Below, one piece after another: positions 38,843 to 48,313 of a stretch of DNA of 64,000 nt. The DNA lies in assembly GCF_014692675.1 (NCBI RefSeq), contig NZ_JABFCZ010000021.1, forward strand, positions 62,001 to 126,000, given 5' to 3'. The position numbers and the translations under genes were made by a program. This DNA comes from Roseibium aggregatum (GTDB lineage: Bacteria > Pseudomonadota > Alphaproteobacteria > Rhizobiales > Stappiaceae). Under the pieces are notes generated by a model. That model saw nothing but the letters and a program-made list of their open reading frames with translations. It was not told the DNA's origin and ran no database searches. How positions within the stretch are numbered: position 1 is the first letter of the stretch; each line of letters starts with the position of its first letter.

Positions 38843-39717
38843 GCGTCACGACCGATCATGCCGTTGCAGACGAGGAAGCCATTCGCAGCGAAAGCCGCGC
38901 CTGGAAGAAACTCAAGGCCAACAAGAGTGCGCTTGTCGGCTTCGTCATCGTTGCCTTCTTCATCATCATCGCCGTGGCGGCTCCGCTTTTACCGATCGCC
39001 GATCCGGCCGCGACGAGCTGGAGCGCGATCCGCAAGGCGCCCTCGGCCGCCCACTGGCTCGGCACCGACGAGATCGGCCGGGATATCCTGTCGCGCATGA
39101 TCTGGGGGGCGCAGGCCTCGCTGATGGCCGGGGTGGTTTCGGTCTTCATCGCGGTGCTGATCGGTGTCCCGTTCGGGCTCTTGTCCGGCTATTTCGGCGG
39201 CTGGATCGACCAGGGTATCTCCCGGGCGACGGACGCGCTGCTGGCAACGCCGTTCCTGATCCTCGCCATCGCGCTTGCCGCCTTCCTGGGCCCGAGCCTG
39301 ACCAATGCCATGCTCGCCATCGGCCTGTCCGCCATGCCGATCTTCGTGCGGCTGACCCGGGGCCAGGTGCTTTCGGTCAAGACGGAAGACTATGTGGAAG
39401 GCGCCCGCGCCATCGGCCTGACCGACCTGGCGATCATGACGCGCTACGTGCTGCCGAATGTATTCGCTCCGGTGCTGGTGCAGGCGACCCTGACGGTGGC
39501 GACCGCGATCATTGCCGAAGCGAGCCTTTCGTTTCTGGGCCTTGGACAACAGCCGCCCGACCCGAGCTGGGGCTCCATGCTGAACGTTGCCAAAAATTTC
39601 ATGACACAGGCCCCGTGGATGGCCTGGTGGCCGGGTGCGGCCATCTTCCTCGTCGTCCTCGGCTTCAATCTTCTGGGAGACGGCCTTCGCGACGCGCTCG
39701 ACCCGCGCGAAGGCTGA
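38839..39717 (+). CDS. ABC transporter permease, DppC type (second importer)
   Basis: Second channel subunit, 292 residues from the GTG at 38839 that overlaps the previous stop. It shows the DppC hallmark HWLGTDEIGRDILSRMIWGAQASL, the EAA loop YVEGARAIGLTDLAIMTRYVLPNVF, and the C-terminal LSFLGLGQQPPDPSWGSML. A longer frame starting at 38755 lies within the upstream gene and is not used. The gamma-glutamyltransferase-like gene follows by 45 bp. Confidence 0.95.
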   Translation: MSVTTDHAVADEEAIRSESRAWKKLKANKSALVGFVIVAFFIIIAVAAPLLPIADPAATSWSAIRKAPSAAHWLGTDEIGRDILSRMIWGAQASLMAGVVSVFIAVLIGVPFGLLSGYFGGWIDQGISRATDALLATPFLILAIALAAFLGPSLTNAMLAIGLSAMPIFVRLTRGQVLSVKTEDYVEGARAIGLTDLAIMTRYVLPNVFAPVLVQATLTVATAIIAEASLSFLGLGQQPPDPSWGSMLNVAKNFMTQAPWMAWWPGAAIFLVVLGFNLLGDGLRDALDPREG

Positions 39718-39762
39718 TAATGCAAACAGGTTTCGACTGAGACCTATAATCAAGAGAACACC

Positions 39763-41550
39763 ATGACCGCTTTCACCACCCGCCCCGAAATCAAAGGCAC
39801 ATTCGGCGTCGTCACCTCCACCCACTGGATCGCCACCGCCGTCGGCATGAGCATCCTGGAAAAGGGCGGCAACGCCTTCGATGCGGCGGTCGCAACCGGC
39901 TTCGTGCTGCAGGTGGTAGAACCGCAACTGAACGGTTTCGGCGGCGACCTGCCGGCAATCTTCCACGATGCGCGGACGAACCAGACCAAGGTGCTGTGCG
40001 CGCAAGGAACGGCGCCGGCCGGGGCCACCATCGACCATTACAAGAGCGAAGGCATCGACTTCATTCCCGGCAACGGGCTGCTCGCCACGGTGATCCCGGG
40101 CGCTTTCGACGGCTGGATGCAGCTCCTGCGCGACCACGGCACCATGGCCCTGCGCGACGTGCTGGAACCGGCCATCTATTACGCCGAACACGGCCAGCCG
40201 ATTCTGCCGATCACCTGCAAGGCGATCGACGGGCTGAAGGAGTTCTTCGAGACCGAATGGCCGACGTCTTATCAGACCTGGCTGCCCGGCGGAAAGGTTC
40301 CGGAAGCCAATTCCCTGTTCCAGCAGCCGGTGCTGGCGGCGACCTGGAAACGCCTCCTGAGCGAAGCGGAAAGCAAGACCGGCCGCGAAGCCCAGATCGA
40401 GGCGGCGCGCGACTGTTTCTACCGCGGCTTCATTGCCGAGGAGATCGAGGCCTATCTGAAGACCGCCGAGGTCATGGACGGGTCCGGCCGCGCCCACAAG
40501 GGCGTGCTGACCGCTGACGACCTCGCCGGCTGGTCCGCAACTTATGAAGATCCGCTCACCGACGACTACCACGACTGGACCGTCGCCAAGACCGGCCCCT
40601 GGGGTCAGGGCCCGGTGCTGCTGCAGGCCCTTGCGATCCTGCGCGGCTTCGACATCTCAAATCTCGATCCGGCCGGAGCCGACTTCGTCCATCTCGTCGC
40701 CGAGGCGATGAAGCTCGCCTATGCCGACCGGGAGGCCTATTACGGCGACCCGGACTTCATGGACATTCCGATGGCAGCCCTGCTTTCGGAAGACTACAAC
40801 GCGAAGCGCCGGGCGCTCATTTCCGACCAGGCCTCCTTCGACCTGCGTCCGGGCGTCCTGCCTGGCTTCGAGGCCCAGGTGGAAAAGACGCTCGCCGTGA
40901 TCGACAGCGCCGGGATCACCAAGACCGGCGTCTACGAGCCGACCATGGGGCACCTGTCGGAACGGCGCGGCGACACGGTTCACATTGACATCATCGACCG
41001 CTGGGGCAACCTGTTCTCCGCCACGCCGTCCGGAGGCTGGCTGCAGTCCTCGCCGGTCATTCCGAACCTCGGCTTCTGCCTGAACTCGCGCGCGCAGATG
41101 TTCTGGCTGGAAGACGGCCTGCCGTCCTCGCTGGCTCCGGGCAAGCGGCCGCGCACGACGCTGACGCCGAGCCTTGCCTTTCATAAAGGACGGCCGACGC
41201 TCGCCTTCGGCACACCCGGCGGCGACCAGCAGGACCAGTGGCAGCTGCAGCTGTTCCTGCGCTACGTCCACCACGGGCTGGACCTGCAGCACTGCATCGA
41301 CCTGCCGCTGTTCCACACCACCCATTTCCCGGCGTCGTTCCATCCGCGCCAGCGCCAGCCTGGCCATATCATGGTGGAAGAAACCATCGGCGCGGACGTC
41401 CTTGCCTCCCTACGCGCCAAGGGCCATGCGATCACCGAGGCGCCGGCTTGGTCGATCGGCCGGCTGACCGCAGCCAAGCGGGAGGAAAACGGTCTGTTGC
41501 GCGCCGCCGCCACACCGCGCCTGATGCAGGCCTATGCGGTCGGCCGATAA
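39763..41550 (+). CDS. Gamma-glutamyltransferase-like Ntn hydrolase, no signal peptide
   Basis: Predicted self-cleaving gamma-glutamyl hydrolase/transferase, 595 residues. The N-terminal FGVVTSTHWIATAVGMSILEKGGNAFDAAVA is the GGT signature. The likely nucleophile is the threonine of RRGDTVHIDIIDRWGNLFSAT (about residue 405), which would begin the small subunit. The C-terminal part has RTTLTPSLAF and GTPGGDQQDQWQLQ. It lacks a signal peptide, unlike classical periplasmic GGT, so the substrate would be cleaved after import. It follows the importer genes and probably acts on gamma-glutamyl peptides such as glutathione breakdown products. Confidence 0.9.
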   Translation: MTAFTTRPEIKGTFGVVTSTHWIATAVGMSILEKGGNAFDAAVATGFVLQVVEPQLNGFGGDLPAIFHDARTNQTKVLCAQGTAPAGATIDHYKSEGIDFIPGNGLLATVIPGAFDGWMQLLRDHGTMALRDVLEPAIYYAEHGQPILPITCKAIDGLKEFFETEWPTSYQTWLPGGKVPEANSLFQQPVLAATWKRLLSEAESKTGREAQIEAARDCFYRGFIAEEIEAYLKTAEVMDGSGRAHKGVLTADDLAGWSATYEDPLTDDYHDWTVAKTGPWGQGPVLLQALAILRGFDISNLDPAGADFVHLVAEAMKLAYADREAYYGDPDFMDIPMAALLSEDYNAKRRALISDQASFDLRPGVLPGFEAQVEKTLAVIDSAGITKTGVYEPTMGHLSERRGDTVHIDIIDRWGNLFSATPSGGWLQSSPVIPNLGFCLNSRAQMFWLEDGLPSSLAPGKRPRTTLTPSLAFHKGRPTLAFGTPGGDQQDQWQLQLFLRYVHHGLDLQHCIDLPLFHTTHFPASFHPRQRQPGHIMVEETIGADVLASLRAKGHAITEAPAWSIGRLTAAKREENGLLRAAATPRLMQAYAVGR

Positions 41551-41568
41551 CCGCCGGAGAGACAAGAG

Positions 41569-42330
41569 ATGACCTATTCCATCGTCGCGCGGGATGCCAA
41601 AACCGGCGAGTTCGGCATTGCCGTTGCCAGCCGGTTCTTCGCCGTCGGCGCCATCGTTCCCCATATGGCGGGCGGTATCGGCGCCATTGCGACCCAGGCG
41701 TTCATCAGCCCGCTCTACGGCACCGACGGGCTGCAGATGCTGAAGGCGGGCAAATCCGCCGAGGAGGTTCTGGAAGCCGTCATCGGACGCGACGAAGGCC
41801 GGCACGCACGCCAGCTTCACCTGATCGACGCGCAAGGGCGATCCGCCGCCTTTACCGGCGAGAAATGCATCGACTGGGCCGGTCATCTCATCGAGGAAAA
41901 CGTGTCCGTTGCGGGAAACATGCTTGCCGGGCCGGGCGTGATCGCGGAAACCATGGAGAGCTACCTGAAAAATGCGGACCTGCCGCTGGTCGAGCGCCTG
42001 CTGACGGCAATGGAAGCGGGCGAGAAGGCCGGCGGCGACAAGCGCGGCAAGCAATCGGCGGCTCTCAGGATCGTGCGGACGGAGGCCTTCCCGTGGCTGG
42101 ATATCCGCACCGACGACCATGCCGATCCACTGGCGGAGCTTCGCCGGCTGCATGACGTTGCCCGGGAGCGGTTTCTCCACGTGGCGGAGACCCTGCCGAC
42201 CACGGAAAATGTCTCCGGCATGCTCGACAGGTCCGTGATCGACCGCAGGATCGCCGAGCTGGAAGCGGAAAGGCTCGCCAGCGGCCGTCCGTCAGCCTCC
42301 TTCGCAACGCCTCCGGTACCAGCCCCGTAA
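41569..42330 (+). CDS. DUF1028 family protein (Ntn-hydrolase-like)
   Basis: 253 residues starting MTYSIVARDAKTGEFGIAVAS, the DUF1028 N-terminus. Further landmarks are GAIVPHMAGGIGAIATQAFISPLYG, QLHLIDAQGRSAAFTG and NVSVAGNMLAGPGVI; the C-terminal ~70 residues are a charged helical extension. Members are often found beside peptidase and transporter genes, and their fold resembles Ntn hydrolases, but their reaction is not known to me. It follows the GGT-like gene by 18 bp and closes the rightward operon. A processing or peptidase role is inferred from context. Confidence 0.85.
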   Translation: MTYSIVARDAKTGEFGIAVASRFFAVGAIVPHMAGGIGAIATQAFISPLYGTDGLQMLKAGKSAEEVLEAVIGRDEGRHARQLHLIDAQGRSAAFTGEKCIDWAGHLIEENVSVAGNMLAGPGVIAETMESYLKNADLPLVERLLTAMEAGEKAGGDKRGKQSAALRIVRTEAFPWLDIRTDDHADPLAELRRLHDVARERFLHVAETLPTTENVSGMLDRSVIDRRIAELEAERLASGRPSASFATPPVPAP

Positions 42331-42348
42331 TTCGGGCAGAGACCGGAC

Positions 42349-43083
42349 TTACTTGATCTCGGTCCTGGCATGCACATGGGCAATCAGCGACAGGGCCTGG
42401 CGTGCGCATTTGTTATCGACCATCCAGGCGAGAAGCTGCCCCGGGGCGGCATTTTCCATGTCTTTCGGCAGGACCTTGATCGACAATTCGCGCAAGTTAC
42501 CGTCGAGCGAAACGACCATGGTTCCATCCTCCGCCGTGTAGTTATCCGGCAAGGGCAGGGAATTCTCGCCCTTCGGCCAGTCAAGATCGGTAACGCGGAC
42601 GCCCGGTCCGCGGACCGAGACGGTCAGGGGAAGCGTCGACCGTTTACGCCACAGAACCAGTCCCGAGGCGCGCGTGCAGCGCGGTCCGGAGCTGTCCACG
42701 CTGACATCCCAGATGCTTGACGGCGATGCGAGCAAATCGCTCTTTGCGCTCCTCGACGCGCCCACGACTTCCGAGCGGGCGTCAGGATCTCCGAGGAACG
42801 TCTTGACCGCGTCCCATTGTGCCACCTGAACACTTTCCTGCGGCTTGTCGTCCTGCGCCTCGACAGGCCCGGTGTAGGGACCATCGATCACCTTCATCTC
42901 GCCGGTCTTCGACAGGACCGTGATGCGCGCCCCTTCCGGCAGTGAGATCTGCACCGCCGGATCAAGCTTCTGCCCGGCGTGCAATCCCGCATCGCCGCTT
43001 GTTGCAACGACAACGACTTCCGCCATGGCGGGGGTGACGATAAGGCCAAGAATGAATGCGGCAATCATATACAGTCTACGCAT
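42349..43083 (-). CDS. Secreted protein of unknown function, third gene of the caspase/cyclase operon
   Basis: 244 residues with a signal peptide (MRRLYMIAAFILGLIVTPAMA, cleavage after AMA). The mature N-terminus AGLHAGQKLDPAVQISLPEGARITVLSKTGEMKVIDGP resembles the start of FecR-like domains (G-Q-x-L ... L-P-x-G-A-x-I-T). There are two cysteines (CTRAS and KCARQA). AGGAG lies about 8 nt before the start. It ends 18 bp from the convergent DUF1028 gene and lies 74 bp after the CHASE2 cyclase. I do not recognise a named family; the FecR likeness is by eye. Confidence 0.7.
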   Translation of the reverse strand: MRRLYMIAAFILGLIVTPAMAEVVVVATSGDAGLHAGQKLDPAVQISLPEGARITVLSKTGEMKVIDGPYTGPVEAQDDKPQESVQVAQWDAVKTFLGDPDARSEVVGASRSAKSDLLASPSSIWDVSVDSSGPRCTRASGLVLWRKRSTLPLTVSVRGPGVRVTDLDWPKGENSLPLPDNYTAEDGTMVVSLDGNLRELSIKVLPKDMENAAPGQLLAWMVDNKCARQALSLIAHVHARTEIK

Positions 43084-43157
43084 CGGACCATCTCCTGGAA
43101 CAACTTCGATACCGGCATGGAGTAAAACTGTGCCGGTAACGGATTGGAATTGTGCAG

Positions 43158-45176
43158 TTATTTCTCCGAAAAAACCACTTTTGCGCCTTCGGCGCCTTCT
43201 CGCAAACGCTTGAGATGCAGCCGTGTCGGCCCATCCTCCGGATTGAGTTTTGCGACCTTTTCAAATGCGGCAAGGGCGTCCCGATCGCCGTTTTCCATTT
43301 GCCGGAATGCCTCAAGATAGCCTTTCATCCAGGCGGCTGCGGTATTTTCCGCCGGCATCGGCTCGTAACAGGAAAGCGGGGCCGCGCGTCCTTTCAGGAC
43401 AATATCTCCGACCGGACGGAACGCGACGCTATCGCAGTCTTCCGCAACGTCTCGGCTGACACAGATCCGGGTTCCGAGATAGCGGTTCGCCCCTTCCAGG
43501 CGCGCCGCCGTGTTCACCGTGTCGCCAATGCCCGTGTAGTCGAAAAAGCGCCGTCCGCCGAAATTCCCGATCACCGCCTCACCGCGGTGGACGCCGATGC
43601 GCGTTGCCCCCAGAGGTATGCCCCGGCGAACCGCATCCGCGCGATAGTCCTCGCAGGCGGCATCGAGCGCCATGGCAAGGTTTACCGCGCGCGCCGACTG
43701 GTCGGACATGGCCTCCGGCGCGCCGAAAAAGCCGACGACCGCGTCGCCGATGATCTTGTCGATCGTCGCACCATGTTCGGTCATCAGGTCGCACATCCGG
43801 TCGAGATACCCGTTCAGGAGTTCGGCGACCTGGTCCGGCGGCAAGGATTCCGACAGGGTCGTAAAACCCTGCAGATCGGTGAAGAGATAGGTGACGGTCC
43901 GCTTCTGGCCGCCGAGCGCCAGGCTTATGTCGCCGCTGGACAGGCGTTTGACGACGGCGGGGCTGACATATCGGGAGAAGGCGGTCTTGAGGAACGCACG
44001 CTCCGTCCGGTCGGCCCGCCAGCGAACCACCGCGAGGATGAATGCGCAGGCAAGGGCCGCGGCCGGAGGACCGAGGACCGGCGGCATGACGATGTCCCTG
44101 CTGACGAGCAGCCAGACGCCAAACGCATAGATCGCAATGGCTGCGCCGAGGAATAGCGCGAACCGGCCGGGTCGCCTGGTGCGAGCAAATATCAACGCGA
44201 CGGCAAGGGCGGCGGCTGCCATGAGAAGCAGTGTCTGCGTCAGCGACAGGGTTGCGATCATGCGGCCAGACAGAACCTGCGCCAGGATATGGGCATGGAT
44301 CACGATCCCGGGCAAGGTTCCCGCGGCCGAGCCGGCAATTGAAACAAGCGGCGTCGGGTGCCGGTCGATGTTCGGCAGGTCGGTGCCGATGAGGACATAT
44401 TTTCCGGCAAACCAGTCCGGCGGCAGGAACGCGACGGTTTGCGCCGGATATCTTGGAAACGCCGGCGCGCCGTCCTGTTCCGGCGGATGATAAAGGATCC
44501 GTCCGCTTACGGGTTTCCGCCCGCTGCCGGTATCGGCCAGGGCGCCCGTAAACGTCAGGACCGGCTTTCCGTCCCGGTCAAAGGGCGACGGCAGATGGCG
44601 CAGGATGCCATCGGTATCGTCGCGCTGGAGAATGACGGAACCGTGTTTGCGGTTCGCAACAACCTCCTGCAGATAGGCGTATTGCCGGTCCGTCAGGAGC
44701 TTGGCCCCTTTCGCCACCGCGAGGATCACGGGGCTGGACGCCCGGTCGATCGCTTCGAACAATTTGCGGTCCTTGTCCGGATCGCTCGGGCTGTCGAGCA
44801 GGATGTCGAGACCGATGGCCTTCGGACCGGCCGCCGCGAGCGTGTCGATCAGATCTGCCAGGAAACCCCGGTCGATGGGCGAGCGGTAGGGAAACTGGGC
44901 GAGCGTGTCTTCGGTCAGGGTCACGATCACGATGTCATCCCGCTTCGTCGCGCTGACATCGGCAAAGCGGAACAGCAGCAGGTCTCCGATTACCGGATCC
45001 AGCCGGGTCGCAAGCGGCAGGGCGATCGCCACGGCCAGGATACTGGCGGCAAGAGCGATCGCCAGCCGCCGCCACGGACCTGCCGCGCGCGGCGCGTAGG
45101 GAGGGGGCTGTGTCGCGCGACCGATGCGGTTTTCCCGTTTATCGGTGCGCGCGACTGCAAGATCATTTGGGCGCAT
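43158..45176 (-). CDS. CHASE2-domain class III adenylate cyclase
   Basis: Membrane sensor that should make cAMP. The 672-residue protein has a first membrane helix (about 38–58), an extracytoplasmic CHASE2 domain (about 70–300; AIGLDILLDSPSD, GKYVLIGTDLPNIDRHPTPL), two or three further helices (about 310–385) and a cytoplasmic cyclase domain. The catalytic set is complete: metal-binding D434 (FTDLQGFT) and D478 (IIGDAVVGFF), adenine-specifying K474 and D546, and transition-state N555 and R559 (DTVNTAAR). A short C-terminal helical tail follows. It overlaps the caspase-like gene by 14 bp, so the two are translationally coupled. Confidence 0.93.
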   Translation of the reverse strand: MRPNDLAVARTDKRENRIGRATQPPPYAPRAAGPWRRLAIALAASILAVAIALPLATRLDPVIGDLLLFRFADVSATKRDDIVIVTLTEDTLAQFPYRSPIDRGFLADLIDTLAAAGPKAIGLDILLDSPSDPDKDRKLFEAIDRASSPVILAVAKGAKLLTDRQYAYLQEVVANRKHGSVILQRDDTDGILRHLPSPFDRDGKPVLTFTGALADTGSGRKPVSGRILYHPPEQDGAPAFPRYPAQTVAFLPPDWFAGKYVLIGTDLPNIDRHPTPLVSIAGSAAGTLPGIVIHAHILAQVLSGRMIATLSLTQTLLLMAAAALAVALIFARTRRPGRFALFLGAAIAIYAFGVWLLVSRDIVMPPVLGPPAAALACAFILAVVRWRADRTERAFLKTAFSRYVSPAVVKRLSSGDISLALGGQKRTVTYLFTDLQGFTTLSESLPPDQVAELLNGYLDRMCDLMTEHGATIDKIIGDAVVGFFGAPEAMSDQSARAVNLAMALDAACEDYRADAVRRGIPLGATRIGVHRGEAVIGNFGGRRFFDYTGIGDTVNTAARLEGANRYLGTRICVSRDVAEDCDSVAFRPVGDIVLKGRAAPLSCYEPMPAENTAAAWMKGYLEAFRQMENGDRDALAAFEKVAKLNPEDGPTRLHLKRLREGAEGAKVVFSEK

Positions 45177-47352
45177 CGAACCGTTTTACCTCGGAGCGGG
45201 TGCCGTCCGCGTAGGAAAGCTGAACCGAGATATACCCTGTGGGTTTCGGAATGGCCGTATAGACGACCGACCCGGGCCCGGCACTCGGGATCGCATGCGG
45301 ATTGTCCGGGTCGCACGTGCCGATCTCGAACTCCTTGTCGGGCGTATCGGTATCGACGCCGTAAAGCACCGTGTCGATGGCGCAGCGATAGCTGATCAGC
45401 TGCGTGAAATAGACCAGACGCTTGCCGTTCCAGTCGCGGTAGCTGACCCAGGCGTTGGACAGGCGCTCCAGAATGTCCTTCTGGCCGGCGACCAGGGCAG
45501 CGCCCGGGCGGAAATTCACCTTGAAGGGCCCCTGGGTTTCGCCGCGGATATCGGTGTATTTCACCTCGATATCCGTATCTCCCGCCGTTCCGGGCAGTTC
45601 GAATGACGGATAGGGGATCGGCTGGCCCGTGGTCGGGTCGACCGCACCGTTGACGAAGCCGGTGGACCGGAAATCCCCTCCGGGCAGGCGGACGAAGATT
45701 TCCCGCGTCCGGTCGGCGATCGACAGGTTGAGCATCCAGCCCTGGTTGGAGCGCATGGGGATGATCTTGACCGGATTGGCGAGCGCCGTCGTGTTCAGGA
45801 GCGACAGGGCCGCCAGCCGGGTCTTGGCATCCTCGACACGCTCGGCCGCCATCTGCTGGTCGATGAAATAGCGCAGGAAGTGGCCGTCCTCGACGCCCTT
45901 CATGAACCGTTTCAGAAGATCGAGCTCCTTTGTCTTGTCGGCAAGGGACTGCTGGCCGAGCCGCGCCTGGGAATAATCCAGGCTGAGTGCGTAAAGCGCC
46001 GGAGCGAAGTCGGGATAGGCATCGATGAAGGCGGTCAGGCGGCGTACCCGCTCGTCACGATCCTCCAGCAGGATCTCTGCGAACAGGGTGGTCGGGTCGC
46101 GCCGGCCCTGGGACAGGGCCCGGTAGACCTCGCGCGCGCCGGCACGGCCTTCCTGGACCTTGAGAACCGCCTGGAACCGCAGATGCGGATCGACCTGGGG
46201 TTCGCCGAAGGCGAAATACTTCAGGTAATCCTGGCGGGCTCTGGGATAATCGCCCTTGAGTTCGCGCAGGCGCGCATTGGCGTAGAACTCGTGCGGGCGC
46301 GTGGGGTTCTCCACCAGCAGGGACCGGCTCTGAAGTTTCGCAAACAGCTTTTCGATATCGCTGCCCGCACCGTTTCCGACCTGCTCAAGACGCTTGCGGG
46401 CGAGTTCGGCAAAGGAGCCTTGCGGGAACCGGTCCAGGTAGGCCTGGATCTCGGCCGTGTCGTTGCTGTCCTTCACATCGTTCCAGAACTGCAGCTCCAG
46501 CTGGATGGCGTTACCGGCGGCCGATCCACTGGCAACCGTGTTGCCTCCGGCCTGATTGCCGCCCGGCACCAGCACGATATCGGTGGTCAGCGAGGAATGG
46601 TCCCAGGGAACCTGCTCGCCGCCGGTCGCCTCGACCACCTGCTGGCGAACGCGCTTGAACACGGCTTCGATGGTCGCCCCCGGCACGAGAATTTCCCGGG
46701 CGATCGCGCCGCTATAGGGGCTGTTGAGACCCTGGCCGTCCGTCGCCGTGCTGCCCGGCGCGGTGGCGAAGGAAATGAAGCTTCCCCGGGGCGTGCTGGA
46801 CAGGAGGGTGAAGCCGCCGGCGGTTCCGCCCGCCGACCGCTTGAGCGCGGTGTTGCGGCAGGCATCGAGAATGACGATATTCGCACCATCATGGGCCTGT
46901 TCGACCGCGGACAAGACCCAGTCGACGGACATGGCCTCGAATTCCGCGTCGACCTCATCACGCAGGTCGGCTTTCAGAGGGGCAAGGTAATTGTGCCCGC
47001 CCGCCTCAAATCCATGACCGGAATAGTAGACGGCGGCGATCGATCCGGTGCCGGCCTGTTTGAGCTTGTCGGTGAAATCGCGAACCGACCGCTTCATGGT
47101 GCGCAGGTCCGCATTGAGCACGAGCTCGACGTCAAAGCCCGCGGTTTTCAGGCTGTCGGCGATGAGCGCCGCATCATTGGCCGGGTTCTTGAGCGGCGGC
47201 AGCGTCTTGCTGCCGTAGTCGGCGTTGCCGAAGACCAGGGCGAGACGTTCGCCGGCCAGGGCCTTGCCCGACAGGGCGCATACCAGCACCAAGCCTGCAA
47301 GGAGATATGCCGCAATGAAAGAATGTGTCCGCCGGGCTGGCATTCTGTTCAT
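45163..47352 (-). CDS. Exported caspase-like (peptidase C14) protein
   Basis: 729 residues from the ATG at 47352 (GGGGGAG 5 nt upstream). A signal peptide (hydrophobic stretch about 12–28, ending near ALA-GE) is followed by a caspase p20-type domain: RLALVFGNADYG, the catalytic histidine in VYYSGHGFEAGG (about H113) and the catalytic cysteine in VILDACRNTAL (about C165). The middle part (about 280–490) is helical and repeat-like. The C-terminal ~200 residues are beta-rich with no name I can give. It heads an operon with the CHASE2 adenylate cyclase and a secreted protein. Substrate and role are unknown. Confidence 0.88.
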   Translation of the reverse strand: MNRMPARRTHSFIAAYLLAGLVLVCALSGKALAGERLALVFGNADYGSKTLPPLKNPANDAALIADSLKTAGFDVELVLNADLRTMKRSVRDFTDKLKQAGTGSIAAVYYSGHGFEAGGHNYLAPLKADLRDEVDAEFEAMSVDWVLSAVEQAHDGANIVILDACRNTALKRSAGGTAGGFTLLSSTPRGSFISFATAPGSTATDGQGLNSPYSGAIAREILVPGATIEAVFKRVRQQVVEATGGEQVPWDHSSLTTDIVLVPGGNQAGGNTVASGSAAGNAIQLELQFWNDVKDSNDTAEIQAYLDRFPQGSFAELARKRLEQVGNGAGSDIEKLFAKLQSRSLLVENPTRPHEFYANARLRELKGDYPRARQDYLKYFAFGEPQVDPHLRFQAVLKVQEGRAGAREVYRALSQGRRDPTTLFAEILLEDRDERVRRLTAFIDAYPDFAPALYALSLDYSQARLGQQSLADKTKELDLLKRFMKGVEDGHFLRYFIDQQMAAERVEDAKTRLAALSLLNTTALANPVKIIPMRSNQGWMLNLSIADRTREIFVRLPGGDFRSTGFVNGAVDPTTGQPIPYPSFELPGTAGDTDIEVKYTDIRGETQGPFKVNFRPGAALVAGQKDILERLSNAWVSYRDWNGKRLVYFTQLISYRCAIDTVLYGVDTDTPDKEFEIGTCDPDNPHAIPSAGPGSVVYTAIPKPTGYISVQLSYADGTRSEVKRFDAPK

Positions 47353-47609
47353 GGTCGCTCCCCCGATTTGATCGTTCCTGATTTGACCGTGTCCGGATCG
47401 TAGCGTCAATTGCTTCAGATTATGTTGCAGCAGAACGAAAAATCCGGATCATCCTGGAACGACATCTAGCAGCACCAAGAAAAAAGCGATGTGATTTCCG
47501 TCACGTAGTGGCGATTGTGCCGTATTCGCCTTCGCCGGGGCTTTCCGGTGCTGTCATCCGTAAATATATAAAGACCCTACCGATCCGGAATCCTTGAGGT
47601 CACGGTGTC

Positions 47610-48062
47610 ATGCGCCCGATTGTTCCGCCCCCGATTGTCGGCCTTGCCGCCGCCGGCGTGATCTGGCTGGCGTTCACCTACCTGCCGGCCCTGACAATCG
47701 CCTTTCCCGGCCAGATCGTTCTCGCCGCGATTTTCGCAGGCACCGGCGTGCTGATCGAGGGCATGGGTGTTCTCGCCTTCCTGCGGAAAAGAACGACGAT
47801 CAATCCCTTGAGGCCGGAGCGGGCCGGAAGCCTCGTCGTATCCGGCCTCTACCGGATTTCGCGCAATCCGATGTATCTCGGCATGGCCGTTCTCCTGGCC
47901 GGCTGGGCCCTTTATCTCGGCAGCCTGGCGGCCCTCATCATCATTCCGGCCTTCGTCTGGCTCCTGACCGAGCTCCAGATCAAGCCGGAGGAAGTCGCGC
48001 TTGAGTCCGTCTTCGGCGAGGACTATCAATCCTACAAGGCGCGGGTGCGCCGCTGGATCTGA
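47610..48062 (+). CDS. Isoprenylcysteine-methyltransferase-like membrane protein
   Basis: 150 residues with four predicted membrane helices. The C-terminal part GLYRISRNPMYLGMAVLLAGWAL and the GEDYQSYKARVRRWI ending are typical of the ICMT/PEMT-like methyltransferase family. It would methylate a small thiol, lipid or isoprenoid using SAM; the substrate is unknown. It follows the caspase operon in the divergent direction and is followed by a small lipoprotein gene 43 bp later. Confidence 0.85.
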   Translation: MRPIVPPPIVGLAAAGVIWLAFTYLPALTIAFPGQIVLAAIFAGTGVLIEGMGVLAFLRKRTTINPLRPERAGSLVVSGLYRISRNPMYLGMAVLLAGWALYLGSLAALIIIPAFVWLLTELQIKPEEVALESVFGEDYQSYKARVRRWI

Positions 48063-48105
48063 CCGAACCGGGTCTTCAAGCCCAAACACATCCTCCGGAA
48101 CCGCC

Positions 48106-48312
48106 ATGTCTGCCACAGCGAAGATCATTCCGGCCCTTTTGAGCGCAGGCCTCCTGGCCGGTTGCGTCTCCGTTTCCGCGGGCGGCTCGGTCTTCGGTGC
48201 AAGATCGACGGTATCGGGCAATACGGTGGAAACCGAGACGACGGTCAGAAGCGCCTCCGTCGGGGTCACGCTTCCCCCGCAAAACGGGACAAATGCGCCG
48301 TACCCGCAATGA
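48106..48312 (+). CDS. Small lipoprotein, unknown function
   Basis: 68 residues from the ATG at 48106. The N-terminus KIIPALLSAGLLAGCVSVS contains a lipobox (LLAGC), so the mature protein would start with the lipidated cysteine and be only about 50 residues. It is Ser/Gly/Thr-rich with alternating small residues (GGSVFGARSTVSGNTVETETTVRSASVGV). CCGGAA precedes the start only weakly. It may be cotranscribed with the methyltransferase-like gene. No family was recognised. Confidence 0.6.
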   Translation: MSATAKIIPALLSAGLLAGCVSVSAGGSVFGARSTVSGNTVETETTVRSASVGVTLPPQNGTNAPYPQ

Positions 48313-48313
48313 G

